Shown piece by piece: positions 39,439 through 47,108 of a DNA stretch of 64,000 nucleotides (its first letter is position 1; the number at the start of each line of letters is the position of its first letter). Source of the stretch: Streptomyces sp. RerS4 (GTDB taxonomy: Bacteria > Actinomycetota > Actinomycetes > Streptomycetales > Streptomycetaceae). The stretch is taken from positions 6,124,501-6,188,500 of the forward strand of contig NZ_CP097322.1 in the NCBI RefSeq assembly GCF_023515955.1, read 5' to 3'. The notes below the pieces were generated by a model. It was given only the letters and a program-made list of their open reading frames with translations, had not been told where the DNA came from and did not search any database. A program made the position numbers and the translations under genes.

Positions 39439-40860
39439 GTGGACGACAGTGAGCTGCTGTTCCTGGGGGTGGCCGGGCAGGCGGAGGCGGTCCGGGCCGG
39501 GAAGGTGACGGCGCGGGCGCTGACCGAGGCGGCGCTACGGCGAACCGAGCGGCTGGACGGGGAACTGGGCGCCTACCGCGTCGTGCTCGCCCGGCAGGCC
39601 CTCGCGGAGGCCGACGTCCGCGACGCGGCCCGTACGACCGGGGACGACCGCCCGCTGCTCGGCGTACCGATCGCCGTCAAGGACGAGCTGGACGTCGCGG
39701 GGGAGGTCACCACCTTCGGCGGAGCCGCCCACCGCACCCCCGCCGGCGCCGACGCGGAGGCCGTCCGCAGGCTCCGGGAGGCCGGGGCGGTGATCGTCGG
39801 CAAGACGACGATGCCGGAGTTCGGACAGTGGCCGTTCACCGAATCGGCGGCCCACGGCTACACCCGCAACCCCTGGGACACCACCCGCACCACCGGCGGC
39901 TCCAGTGGCGGCAGCGCCGCCGCCGTCGCGGCCGGACTCGTCGGCGCCGCGCTCGGCGGCGACGGCGGCGGCTCCATCCGCATCCCGGCCGCCTGCTGCG
40001 GCCTCTTCGGCCTCAAGCCACAGCGCGGCCGGGTCCCCACCGCCCCGAACCCCCACCTCTGGTACGCCCTCGGCACCCTGGGCCCGCTCACCCGGACCGT
40101 CCTGGACAGCGCCCTGATCTACGACGTCCTCGCCGGCCCCGCCGCCGGCGACCGCTGGGCGGCCCGCCCCACCCCGACGAGCTTCGTCCGGGCGGCGACC
40201 ACCGAGCCCGGCCGGCTGCGGATCGGCTGGTCCGCCAAGCCCGCCACGCCTGGCGTGCGCCCCCACCCGGAGCATGTGGCCGCCCTGCGCGAGACGGTCG
40301 GCGCCCTGCGCGAACTCGGCCACGACGTACGCGAGATCGACCCCGGCTACCCCGACACGACGGCCGCGTTCCTGCCGCAGTTCTACGGCGGCGTGCGCGC
40401 GGAGGCCCGTACGGTGGACCGGCCCGAGCTGCTGGAGCGACGCACCCGGCAGACCGTACGGGTCGCCGCGCTCGCCCCGGAGGGCTCCGTGGAATGGGCG
40501 ATCCGGGCCGGGGAACGGATGGCCGTACGGGCCAACCGGATCTTCGACCGCTGCGACCTGCTCCTGACCCCGACCCTCGCCGACCGCCCCCGGCGGGTCG
40601 GCGCCCTCGACGGCCTCGGCATGGCCGGCGCGATGCTGCGCTCCCGCCCGATGGTCGCCTACACCGCCCTGTGGAACGTCACCGGCAACCCTGCCGCCTC
40701 CGTACCGGCGGGCTTCGGCACGGACGGACTGCCGCTCGCGGTCCAGCTGGTGGGCAGGCAACACGACGAGACGACGATCATCCAGGTCGCCGCCCAACTG
40801 GAATCCGCCCGCCCCTGGGCCGAGCGCGTACCGGACCTGGCGCGCCAGGCCGGGACGTGA
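39439..40860 (+). CDS. Amidase (amidase-signature family)
   Basis: A 473-residue amidase with the Ser-cisSer-Lys triad K81 (PIAVKDELD), S155 (TTGGSSGGSA) and S179 (GGGSIRIPAACCG); the 24-residue serine spacing is as in known members. It hydrolyses a carboxamide; the substrate is not predictable. The start GTG at 39439 is supported by GGAAGG upstream and by the typical N-terminus; an ATG at 39208 would extend it across the divergent promoter and MarR gene. It may be controlled by the MarR protein opposite. Confidence 0.9.
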   Translation: MDDSELLFLGVAGQAEAVRAGKVTARALTEAALRRTERLDGELGAYRVVLARQALAEADVRDAARTTGDDRPLLGVPIAVKDELDVAGEVTTFGGAAHRTPAGADAEAVRRLREAGAVIVGKTTMPEFGQWPFTESAAHGYTRNPWDTTRTTGGSSGGSAAAVAAGLVGAALGGDGGGSIRIPAACCGLFGLKPQRGRVPTAPNPHLWYALGTLGPLTRTVLDSALIYDVLAGPAAGDRWAARPTPTSFVRAATTEPGRLRIGWSAKPATPGVRPHPEHVAALRETVGALRELGHDVREIDPGYPDTTAAFLPQFYGGVRAEARTVDRPELLERRTRQTVRVAALAPEGSVEWAIRAGERMAVRANRIFDRCDLLLTPTLADRPRRVGALDGLGMAGAMLRSRPMVAYTALWNVTGNPAASVPAGFGTDGLPLAVQLVGRQHDETTIIQVAAQLESARPWAERVPDLARQAGT

Positions 40861-40861
40861 G

Positions 40862-40883
40862 GGCACCCCCTACGGGGTGTCCT
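40862..40883. terminator. Hairpin between convergent amidase and MazG-like genes
   Basis: GGCACCCC and GGGGTGTC pair around CTAC, only 1 base past the amidase stop and overlapping the last codons of the opposing gene. Confidence 0.6.
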
Positions 40884-41226
40884 CCTGCCCCGGGAGGAAC
40901 TTGGCGGCCTTCAGGGCCAGTTGCCCGGCGAAGTAGGCCGCTGCGTCGGGACGCATCCGTGCCAGGGCCACCATGCCGGTGATGATCACGTCGCACACCT
41001 CGTCGTGCACGTCGTCCCAGCCGTGCGAGTGGCCCTTGCGCGGATTGGTGCCGGTGGCACCGATCACCGCCTGCGCGGCCTCGCCGAACTCCTCGCCGAT
41101 CTTCAGCACCTGGAGGACGTGGCTCTCCTGCGGACGCACCCCCAACTCGGCGTCGGTGGCGTCGAAACGGGCGGCGAGGGCGCCGATGGTGTCCCAGGGC
41201 GTGGTCGCTGGTGTCGTCGCTGTCAC
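40870..41226 (-). CDS. MazG-like nucleotide pyrophosphohydrolase
   Basis: A 118-residue all-alpha NTP pyrophosphohydrolase-like protein. The metal-binding acidic residues of the MazG/dUTPase superfamily are seen in KIGEEFGEAAQAV and DVHDEVCDVIITGM (E-x-x-E and E-x-x-D pattern). It may remove non-canonical nucleotides. GTG start, 10 bases from the MITE-like element, which therefore probably contributes to or interrupts its promoter. Confidence 0.83.
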   Translation of the reverse strand: MTATTPATTPWDTIGALAARFDATDAELGVRPQESHVLQVLKIGEEFGEAAQAVIGATGTNPRKGHSHGWDDVHDEVCDVIITGMVALARMRPDAAAYFAGQLALKAAKFLPGQEDTP

Positions 41227-41236
41227 GCCCGGAATC

Positions 41237-41310
41237 CTAGGGGGTGTCTTTCGGATCAGGCGCGGTGCCGGCCACCGCGAGCCCGGCCTGATCCGAGAGA
41301 CACCCCCTAG
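41237..41310. mobile_element. MITE-like 74-bp inverted-repeat element, copy 2
   Basis: The same family as 29609-29683 but in the opposite orientation: ends CTAGGGGGTGTCTTTCGG and CCGAGAGACACCCCCTAG, interior CCACCGCGAGCCCGGC being the complement of the first copy's interior. It sits between two same-strand genes, 10 bases from the MazG-like start and 7 from the DedA stop. Confidence 0.65.
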
Positions 41311-41317
41311 GGGGTGC

Positions 41318-41947
41318 TCAAGCCCCCCGCAGCCGGCGCCAGAGCGCCGGAGCCGTACCGATCAGGAGGGTCAGGGCGACCGCCAGGGCCACGCCCTTCC
41401 AGGGGTCGGAGAACAGCGACCCGCCCAGGATCCCGATCAGTCCGTACGTCGCGGCCCAGGCCAGACAGGCCGGCGCGTCCCCCCGCGCGAACCGCCGCAG
41501 CGGCACCCCGCCCAGCAGGCACGCCAGCATCACCGGGATCCGACCCGCCGGCATCAACCGGGACAGCACCAACACCAGCACCCCGTGCTCGTCCAGCCGC
41601 GCCCGCGCCCGCTCCAGCCGCTCCGGATCGGCCCGCCCACGCAGGGATTCCGGCCACCGCGAGCCGCCCCGTGAGCGGACCCCGCGCCGGCCGAGCCAGT
41701 ACAGGGCGATGTCCCCGACGAACGCCGCGAGCGCGGAGACCCCGAACACCAGCAACACGCCCAAGGGCAGCGGTTGGTGATGGAACGCCACCACCGCCGC
41801 CGAACTCACCAGCGCCCCCGTCGGGATCACCGGCACCAGCGCGCCGAGCGCCACCAGGACGAACAACGCCGGGTAGCCGACGGCCTGTTGGGTGGTCTCG
41901 GCGGGCACCCTGCCGACCACCTCCGCCGCCTCCCGCAACAGCGTCAC
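41318..41947 (-). CDS. DedA-family membrane protein
   Basis: A 209-residue polytopic membrane protein of the DedA/VTT family, some of which move undecaprenyl phosphate or phospholipids across the membrane. Typical features are two re-entrant-like hydrophobic regions (ALVPVIPTGALVSSAAVV; LLVLVLSRLMPAGRIPVMLACLLGGV) with the family arginine and glycine-proline motifs (SRLMPAGR). Starts with GTG overlapping the preceding MBL-fold gene (GTGA). Confidence 0.85.
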   Translation of the reverse strand: MTLLREAAEVVGRVPAETTQQAVGYPALFVLVALGALVPVIPTGALVSSAAVVAFHHQPLPLGVLLVFGVSALAAFVGDIALYWLGRRGVRSRGGSRWPESLRGRADPERLERARARLDEHGVLVLVLSRLMPAGRIPVMLACLLGGVPLRRFARGDAPACLAWAATYGLIGILGGSLFSDPWKGVALAVALTLLIGTAPALWRRLRGA

Positions 41948-42720
41948 GGCAGCCGCACCCGTTCCCCGTGCGCCGGCACCCGTACCGTCACCTTCGGCGC
42001 GAGCCGCCGCGCCCGCCGCGCGAACTCCTCGCCCGGCGCGTGGAACTCGTGCGGGCGCACCGCGTCCATCCCGATCGGCCAGTACGTCCCGTAGTGCACC
42101 GGCACGGCCGCCGCCGGCGCCAGCAGCGCCAGGGCCCGCGCCGCCCGCTCCGCGTCCAGATGCCCCGGCCCCAGGTACGGGCCCCAGCCGCCGACGGGCA
42201 GCAGGGCCACGTCCACCGGCCCGACCTCCTCGGCCATGGTCGCGAACAGGCCCGTGTCCCCGGCGAAGTAGGTCCGCGCCGCGCCCTCCACCACGTACCC
42301 GAGCGCGGGCGCCTGCCGGGGCCCCAGCGGCAGCCGGCGCCCGTCGTGGGCCGCGCTGACCGCCCGGACCCGTACGTCCTCCCGTACGCGGACCTCCTCG
42401 CCCGGGAGCACCTCCGCCACCACCAGCCCCAAGGACCCCGCGAGGCGCGCGAGCCCCGGCACGGCTCGGCGGGCGCCGCGCGGCACCACGAGACGGGTCC
42501 CCGGCGCGAGCCGCGCCAGCGAGGGCAGGTGCAGGTGATCGGCGTGCAGGTGCGAGACCAGCACCACGTCCGCCTCGGCCGCCTCGGGCGGCGGCACCGC
42601 GCCGCGCCGTCGCCGTAGATGCGCGAACCGCCGGGCGAACAACGGATCGGTCAACACCCGCACCCCGGAGTCCCGCACCGTGCACGTGGCATGCCCCCAC
42701 CAGGTGATGTCCACCGGCAC
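41944..42720 (-). CDS. MBL-fold metallohydrolase
   Basis: A 258-residue metallo-beta-lactamase-fold protein of the UlaG/YtnP-like 'L-ascorbate lactonase' type. Metal motifs: WWGHATCTV, SHLHADHLHL (HxHxDH), AAHDGRR, YFAGDTGLF and VPVHYGTYW. The GTG at 42720 (GAGGGG just upstream) matches family N-termini PVDITWWGHAT; an upstream ATG would add 44 Gly/Arg-rich residues. Coupled by a 4-base overlap to the DedA gene, so the two may act in one envelope process. The substrate is unknown. Confidence 0.86.
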   Translation of the reverse strand: MPVDITWWGHATCTVRDSGVRVLTDPLFARRFAHLRRRRGAVPPPEAAEADVVLVSHLHADHLHLPSLARLAPGTRLVVPRGARRAVPGLARLAGSLGLVVAEVLPGEEVRVREDVRVRAVSAAHDGRRLPLGPRQAPALGYVVEGAARTYFAGDTGLFATMAEEVGPVDVALLPVGGWGPYLGPGHLDAERAARALALLAPAAAVPVHYGTYWPIGMDAVRPHEFHAPGEEFARRARRLAPKVTVRVPAHGERVRLP

Positions 42721-42894
42721 CGGCCCCCTCACCCCCGCCCTCGACCCGTACGCCAACCCGCCTCGACCCGCCTCAGGTCCAAACCTAGGCCCTGCCCCCG
42801 CCCGCCGCCCGTAACCGCCGAACGCGGCCCGCGTTCCCCCCGTCAGCCACAAGCGGAACCCGCCGGCCCCCTCCTCCCGGGGCCCGGGGAGGAG

Positions 42895-42900
42895 TAGGGT
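42895..42900 (+). promoter_or_regulatory. -10 element TAGGGT close to a start codon
   Basis: TAGGGT ends 8 bases before the ATG at 42909; the GGGGAGGAG upstream lies ahead of the -10 box and would not be transcribed, arguing for a leaderless or near-leaderless mRNA. Confidence 0.45.
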
Positions 42901-42908
42901 CGGGCGCC

Positions 42909-43313
42909 ATGGATGCGCTGCGCGTGGCCGCTATCGCCAGCCTGGTCCCCCTGGAGGAACTCGACGCCGACCCGTTCGCCGTGGACACTCGCAGCCAGCA
43001 CGCCATGTGCGCGCGCTGGGCCGCGGACCAGGGCTACGTGGTCACGCGTCACCTGCTCTTCTACGGGCTGCGGGCCGACCACTGCGGGCTCTGGTGCGAT
43101 GTCGACGCGGGCCAGGTCGACCTGTTCGTCGCCCCGAACCGCCGTGTGCTCGCCCGTGCGCTGCGCTCCGTGGAGGAGTTCAGTGCCGAGTGCGCGCGGC
43201 GCGGCGTACGCCTGGAGACCGCCGGGCTCGACGAACCGCGGTACACCTCCGCGATGAAGGCCGAGGTGCACCGCCGCCTGTCCATGCCCACCGCCGGCTA
43301 CGACGGCACCTAG
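42909..43313 (+). CDS. Degenerate serine-recombinase-like protein of unknown function
   Basis: A 134-residue protein that resembles the resolvase N-terminal domain in layout: an opening strand ALRVAAIASLV (where resolvases have YxRVS), then DTRSQHAMCARWAADQGYVV (like SLxxQ...YAxxxGW), and VDLFVAPNRRVLARALRSVEEFSAECARRGVRL (like DxLVVxKLDRLxR...L). The catalytic serine and most active arginines are missing and no DNA-binding domain follows. It could be an inactive fossil put to a new binding role. It precedes the membrane phosphatase-like gene by 84 bp. Confidence 0.6.
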   Translation: MDALRVAAIASLVPLEELDADPFAVDTRSQHAMCARWAADQGYVVTRHLLFYGLRADHCGLWCDVDAGQVDLFVAPNRRVLARALRSVEEFSAECARRGVRLETAGLDEPRYTSAMKAEVHRRLSMPTAGYDGT

Positions 43314-43397
43314 AGGGATCGCCCCCGCCCCCGCCCTGTGCGACGCTGGCCGGGGGCCCGCGTGGGCGCGCGGTCCGGGGAGTGAGGCGGGTGCGGC

Positions 43398-45512
43398 GTG
43401 CGGCGAGGGCGGGTCCGGGAGCGGGTGCGGTGGCGGAGCGCGGGCGGCGCGCTGGCGCGGGTGATCGTGGTGTGGGCGGTGTCCACCCTGACCATGCTCG
43501 TCCTGGCCGGGATCCTGCCCGACTTCCGCCTCCAGTCCGCCGACGGCGACAGCGTCACCCGTATCGGGCTGACCGCCGCCTGGGGCGCCGGCGCCTTCGG
43601 TCTGCTGACCGCCTTGGTGTGGCCGGTGATCGTACGGGCCCTGCTGCTGGTTCCCGCGCTGGTGCTCGGCCTGCTCGTCTTCTTCCTCAACGGCTCCCTG
43701 CTCCTGATGGCGCTGAGCCTCGTCCCCGACGGGCGCGGCGCCGTCGCCCCCGAGACGGCCGTCGTGGTCGCCGCCGTGATGTCCGCCGTCGCCTCTGCCA
43801 CCTCCACCGCCCTCGCCGTCCGCGACGACGAGGCGTACCGGCGCCGGCTCTACCGGCTCGCCGACCGCCGCAGACGTCGCGGGCCCGCGTCGGGCGCCGG
43901 CGGGCGGGCGGCGGCTCCCGCCCTGGTCGTGCTCCAGCTCGACGGGGTGGGGTACGAGGAGCTGCGGCGCGCGGCGGGCACCGGGCTGATGCCGACGGTC
44001 GCGGCCTGGCTGGACGACGGACACCGCGTCACGTCCTGGCGTACGGACTGGTCCAGCCAGACCGGGGCCAGCCAGCTCGGCATCCTCCACGGCTCCAACT
44101 TCGACGTGCCGGCGTTCCGCTGGTACGAGAAGGACACCCGCGAGGTGATGGTCTGCAACCGGCCCACCTGCGCCGCCGAGCTCCAGCGCCGTGCCGTCGC
44201 GCGCACGGGGGACGGCGGGCTGCTCACCCTCGACGGGGCCGGCCGGGGCAACCTGTTCAGCGGGGGCGCCGACCAACTGGCGCTGGTGCTGTCGGTGTCG
44301 GCCCGCCGGGGCCGCGCGAACCGCTCGCGCGCCGGGTACTTCGCGTACTTCTCCGACCCGGCGAACGCCGTCCGCACGGCGGTGTCCTTCGTCGCCGAGG
44401 TGGTCCGCGAGATCGGCCAGTCGGTGCGCGCGCGGATCGGCAAGGTCACCCCCCGGGTGGCGCGCGGTGGGCTGTACCCGCTGATCAGGGCCTTCGCTAC
44501 GGTGATCGAGCGGGACGTGGTCGTCGCGGCGGTGATCGGGGACATCCTCGCCGGCCGCGCCGTCGTCTACGCCGACCTGGTGGCCTACGACGAGGTCGCC
44601 CACCACTCCGGCCCGCGCGGCCGCGACACCGACCGGGTCCTGGCCCGCCTCGACCGCAGCCTCGCGCTGATCGCCCGCGTCGCGGAGCACGCGCCCCGCC
44701 CCTACCGCTTCGTGCTGCTCTCGGACCACGGGCAGAGCCCCGGGGAGACCTTCCTCGCCCGCTACGGGCTCACCCTGAAGGACCTGGTCCGGGCGGGGTG
44801 CGGGCTGCCCGTGTCCCGCCGGGTCGGTCGCACCCCCAGCGGGGCCGAGGCCCGCGCGGCGGTGCTGGCCGCGCTGCACCGGCCCGAGGAGACGGGGGAG
44901 GACCGCCCGGTCCGGGGCACCGACCCGGTGGTGCTCGCCTCGGGCAACCTCGGGCTCATCTCGTTCCCCGACGTGCCGGGGCGGGCCTCCCGCGCGTGGA
45001 TCGAGCGCGCGCACCCCGCCCTGCTGCCCACCCTGGCCAACCATCCGGGCATCGGCTTCCTGCTGGTGGACGGGGAGGTGCTGGGGCCCGGCGGCGCGGT
45101 GGCACGGCTCGACGTACCCGGCGAGGCGGAGGAACTCCTCGCGGCATTCGGGCCGGGCGCGGCGGACGCGGTACGGCGTACGGACACGTTCCCGCACGTG
45201 GCGGACGTCATGGTCAACTCGGCGTACGACGCGGACACCGGGGCGGTGCACGCGTTCGAGGAGCAGATCGGCTCGCACGGCGGGCTGGGCGGGGCGCAGG
45301 GGCACGCGTTCCTGATGTGGCCGACGGAGCTGTCGGAGCCGGGCCCCCGGCTGGTGGGCGCCGAGGCCGTCCACGCCGTGCTGCGGCGCTGGCTGCGCGA
45401 GACGGACGGCCCGCAGGTGCCGCTGACCACTCCGCAGGATCGGCGGCGGGAGGGCGGATCGAGCGGAATCCTTCCTTCCGTAGGGGTCCACGCGCCGGAC
45501 GAAAGTCGGTGA
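43398..45512 (+). CDS. Membrane protein with phosphodiesterase/alkaline phosphatase-superfamily domain
   Basis: A 704-residue protein. The N-terminus has about four membrane segments (residues 20-145), resembling a holin-4-like module. The rest is an alkaline-phosphatase-superfamily domain, with metal and nucleophile motifs LQLDGVGYEEL, SSQTGASQLGIL, YADLVAYDEVAHHSG, VLLSDHGQSPGE and IGSHGGLGG. Such proteins hydrolyse phosphodiesters or transfer phospho-groups at the envelope; topology should place the domain where the membrane anchors dictate. The C-terminal tail is disordered. GTG start; substrate unknown. Confidence 0.82.
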   Translation: MRRGRVRERVRWRSAGGALARVIVVWAVSTLTMLVLAGILPDFRLQSADGDSVTRIGLTAAWGAGAFGLLTALVWPVIVRALLLVPALVLGLLVFFLNGSLLLMALSLVPDGRGAVAPETAVVVAAVMSAVASATSTALAVRDDEAYRRRLYRLADRRRRRGPASGAGGRAAAPALVVLQLDGVGYEELRRAAGTGLMPTVAAWLDDGHRVTSWRTDWSSQTGASQLGILHGSNFDVPAFRWYEKDTREVMVCNRPTCAAELQRRAVARTGDGGLLTLDGAGRGNLFSGGADQLALVLSVSARRGRANRSRAGYFAYFSDPANAVRTAVSFVAEVVREIGQSVRARIGKVTPRVARGGLYPLIRAFATVIERDVVVAAVIGDILAGRAVVYADLVAYDEVAHHSGPRGRDTDRVLARLDRSLALIARVAEHAPRPYRFVLLSDHGQSPGETFLARYGLTLKDLVRAGCGLPVSRRVGRTPSGAEARAAVLAALHRPEETGEDRPVRGTDPVVLASGNLGLISFPDVPGRASRAWIERAHPALLPTLANHPGIGFLLVDGEVLGPGGAVARLDVPGEAEELLAAFGPGAADAVRRTDTFPHVADVMVNSAYDADTGAVHAFEEQIGSHGGLGGAQGHAFLMWPTELSEPGPRLVGAEAVHAVLRRWLRETDGPQVPLTTPQDRRREGGSSGILPSVGVHAPDESR

Positions 45513-45587
45513 TTTGGTGCGCACTTCCGCGTGGTCAACCATGTGTTGACCTGCCCACCATGTGAGACATCCAGAGGCGCACCACCG

Positions 45588-46994
45588 ATGACCAGCACCG
45601 CAGCCCCGCCCTCCGCTACCGCCGGCCACCCGGCCGACCAGGGCACAGGCCAGGTGACGGGAGCCGCCCCCACCGGCGGCCCGCACGCCCGCCGCTTCGG
45701 GCTTCCCATCGCGATCTGCCTGGTCATGGGCAACATCATCGGCGGCGGCATCTTCCTCCTGCCCGCCTCGGTCGCCCCCTTCGGCACGATCAGCCTCCTC
45801 GCCTTCGGCGTCCTCACGGTCGGCGCGATCGCCCTGGCCCTGGTCTTCGGCCGGCTCGCCGAACGCCACCCGACGACGGGCGGCCCGTACGTCTACGTCC
45901 GCGCCGCCTTCGGCGACTTCGCGGGCTTCCTCGCCGCGTACAGCTACTGGATCACCACCTGGGTCTCGAACGCGGCCCTCGCCGTGGCGGCCGTCGGCTA
46001 CCTCTCGGTGCTCTTCCCCGCCATCGGCGCCCACAAGTGGTCGATGTGCCTTGCCGCGCTCGCCGTGCAGTGGCTGCCCGCCCTCGCCAACCTCGCCGGT
46101 ACCCGCTACGTCGGCGCCGTGCAGCTCGTCGCGACCGTCCTGAAGCTCGTCCCGCTGCTGCTGGTGGCCGTCGGCGGCCTCTTCTTCTTCGACCCGGCGA
46201 ACCTGGGCCCGTTCCAGGCCACCGAACAGAGCCCCGTCGGAGCCGTCTCGGCCTCCGCCGCGATCCTGCTCTTCAGCTACCTCGGCGTCGAGTCCGCCGC
46301 CGTCAGCGCGGGCGAGGTCCGCGACCCGGCCCGCAACGTCGGCCGGGCCACCATCCTCGGCACGGTCGGCGCCGCCACCGTGTACCTGCTCGGCACCCTG
46401 GCCGTCTTCGGCCTGGTCGCCCACGACGAGCTGGTCACCTCCCAGGCGCCCTTCACCGACGCCGTCAACGCGATGTTCGGCGGTACCTGGGGCGGCACGC
46501 TCGTCGCCTGCGCCGCCGTGATCTCGATGGTCGGCGCCCTCAACGGCTGGACGCTGCTCAGCGCGCAGACCCCGTACGCCGCCGCCCAGGACGGGCTCTT
46601 CCCGCAGGTGTTCGCGACGAAGAGGCGCGGCGTCCCCGTGGTCGGCGTGGTCGTCACCGTCGTCCTGGCCTCCTCGCTGACCGTGTACAACTACACGGCC
46701 GGATCCGAGGGCGTCTTCGAGATCCTCGTCCTGGTCACCACCTTCACGGCGACCGTCCCCTACCTGCTCTCCACCGCCGCCCAGCTCTACTTCCTGGCCT
46801 CTGGCCAGGGCGAGCGGGTCCGTCGCGGCCGGCTGGTCCGCGACGCCTCCCTGGCCTGCCTGGCCTTCGGGTTCTCCATGTGGCTCGTCGCCGGATCCGG
46901 CTACGCGGCCGTCTACCAGGGCGTGCTGTTCCTCTTCGCCGGGGTCCTCGTCTACGCCCTGATGTCGGCCCGCAAGCACCGCGCCGCCGCCTGA
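45588..46994 (+). CDS. APC-family amino acid permease
   Basis: A 468-residue transporter with about 12 membrane helices. The first helix has the broken-helix substrate motif GNIIGGGIFLLPASVAPFG typical of AdiC/CadB-like APC antiporters, and helix 6 the LLFSYLGVESAAVSAGEV stretch. It probably exchanges a basic amino acid or its decarboxylation product, though no decarboxylase is adjacent. ATG at 45588 is preferred to one 19 codons earlier because AGAGG lies upstream and the extra residues are atypical. The N-terminal ~35 residues are Ala/Pro/Thr-rich. Confidence 0.9.
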   Translation: MTSTAAPPSATAGHPADQGTGQVTGAAPTGGPHARRFGLPIAICLVMGNIIGGGIFLLPASVAPFGTISLLAFGVLTVGAIALALVFGRLAERHPTTGGPYVYVRAAFGDFAGFLAAYSYWITTWVSNAALAVAAVGYLSVLFPAIGAHKWSMCLAALAVQWLPALANLAGTRYVGAVQLVATVLKLVPLLLVAVGGLFFFDPANLGPFQATEQSPVGAVSASAAILLFSYLGVESAAVSAGEVRDPARNVGRATILGTVGAATVYLLGTLAVFGLVAHDELVTSQAPFTDAVNAMFGGTWGGTLVACAAVISMVGALNGWTLLSAQTPYAAAQDGLFPQVFATKRRGVPVVGVVVTVVLASSLTVYNYTAGSEGVFEILVLVTTFTATVPYLLSTAAQLYFLASGQGERVRRGRLVRDASLACLAFGFSMWLVAGSGYAAVYQGVLFLFAGVLVYALMSARKHRAAA

Positions 46995-47055
46995 CCCACG
47001 GTCGCGGCCCGAGTCGCGGCCCGCGCCGCCCCGAAAACCAGGTGCTCGTGACGAC

Positions 47056-47082
47056 GTGGTGCGCCCAGACTGGGCGCACCAC
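47056..47082. promoter_or_regulatory. 27-bp near-perfect palindrome before the MoxR-type gene
   Basis: 13-bp perfect arms GTGGTGCGCCCAG and CTGGGCGCACCAC with a single central A. It lies 61 bases past the permease stop and 26 before the MoxR-type start. It is not followed by T residues; it may be a terminator or an operator for the downstream pair. Confidence 0.5.
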
Positions 47083-47108
47083 TCACCCGATCACGAGGAA
47101 CCCCACCT

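Noticed and set aside
40862..40883. GGCACCCCCTACGGGGTGTC as a further copy of the MITE-like element.
   Set aside because: It shares only the GGGGTGTC string, is 22 bp long with no interior match, and works as a simple terminator hairpin.
42909..43313. Active phage or transposon resolvase.
   Set aside because: Catalytic serine and key arginines are missing, no DNA-binding domain follows and there are no nearby att-like repeats or other mobile genes.
42843..46979. A 1378-codon open frame on the minus strand opposite the phosphatase-like and permease genes.
   Set aside because: High-GC shadow frame: repetitive Gly/Asp/Gln/Arg composition without family motifs, while the plus-strand frames contain clear domains and membrane helices.
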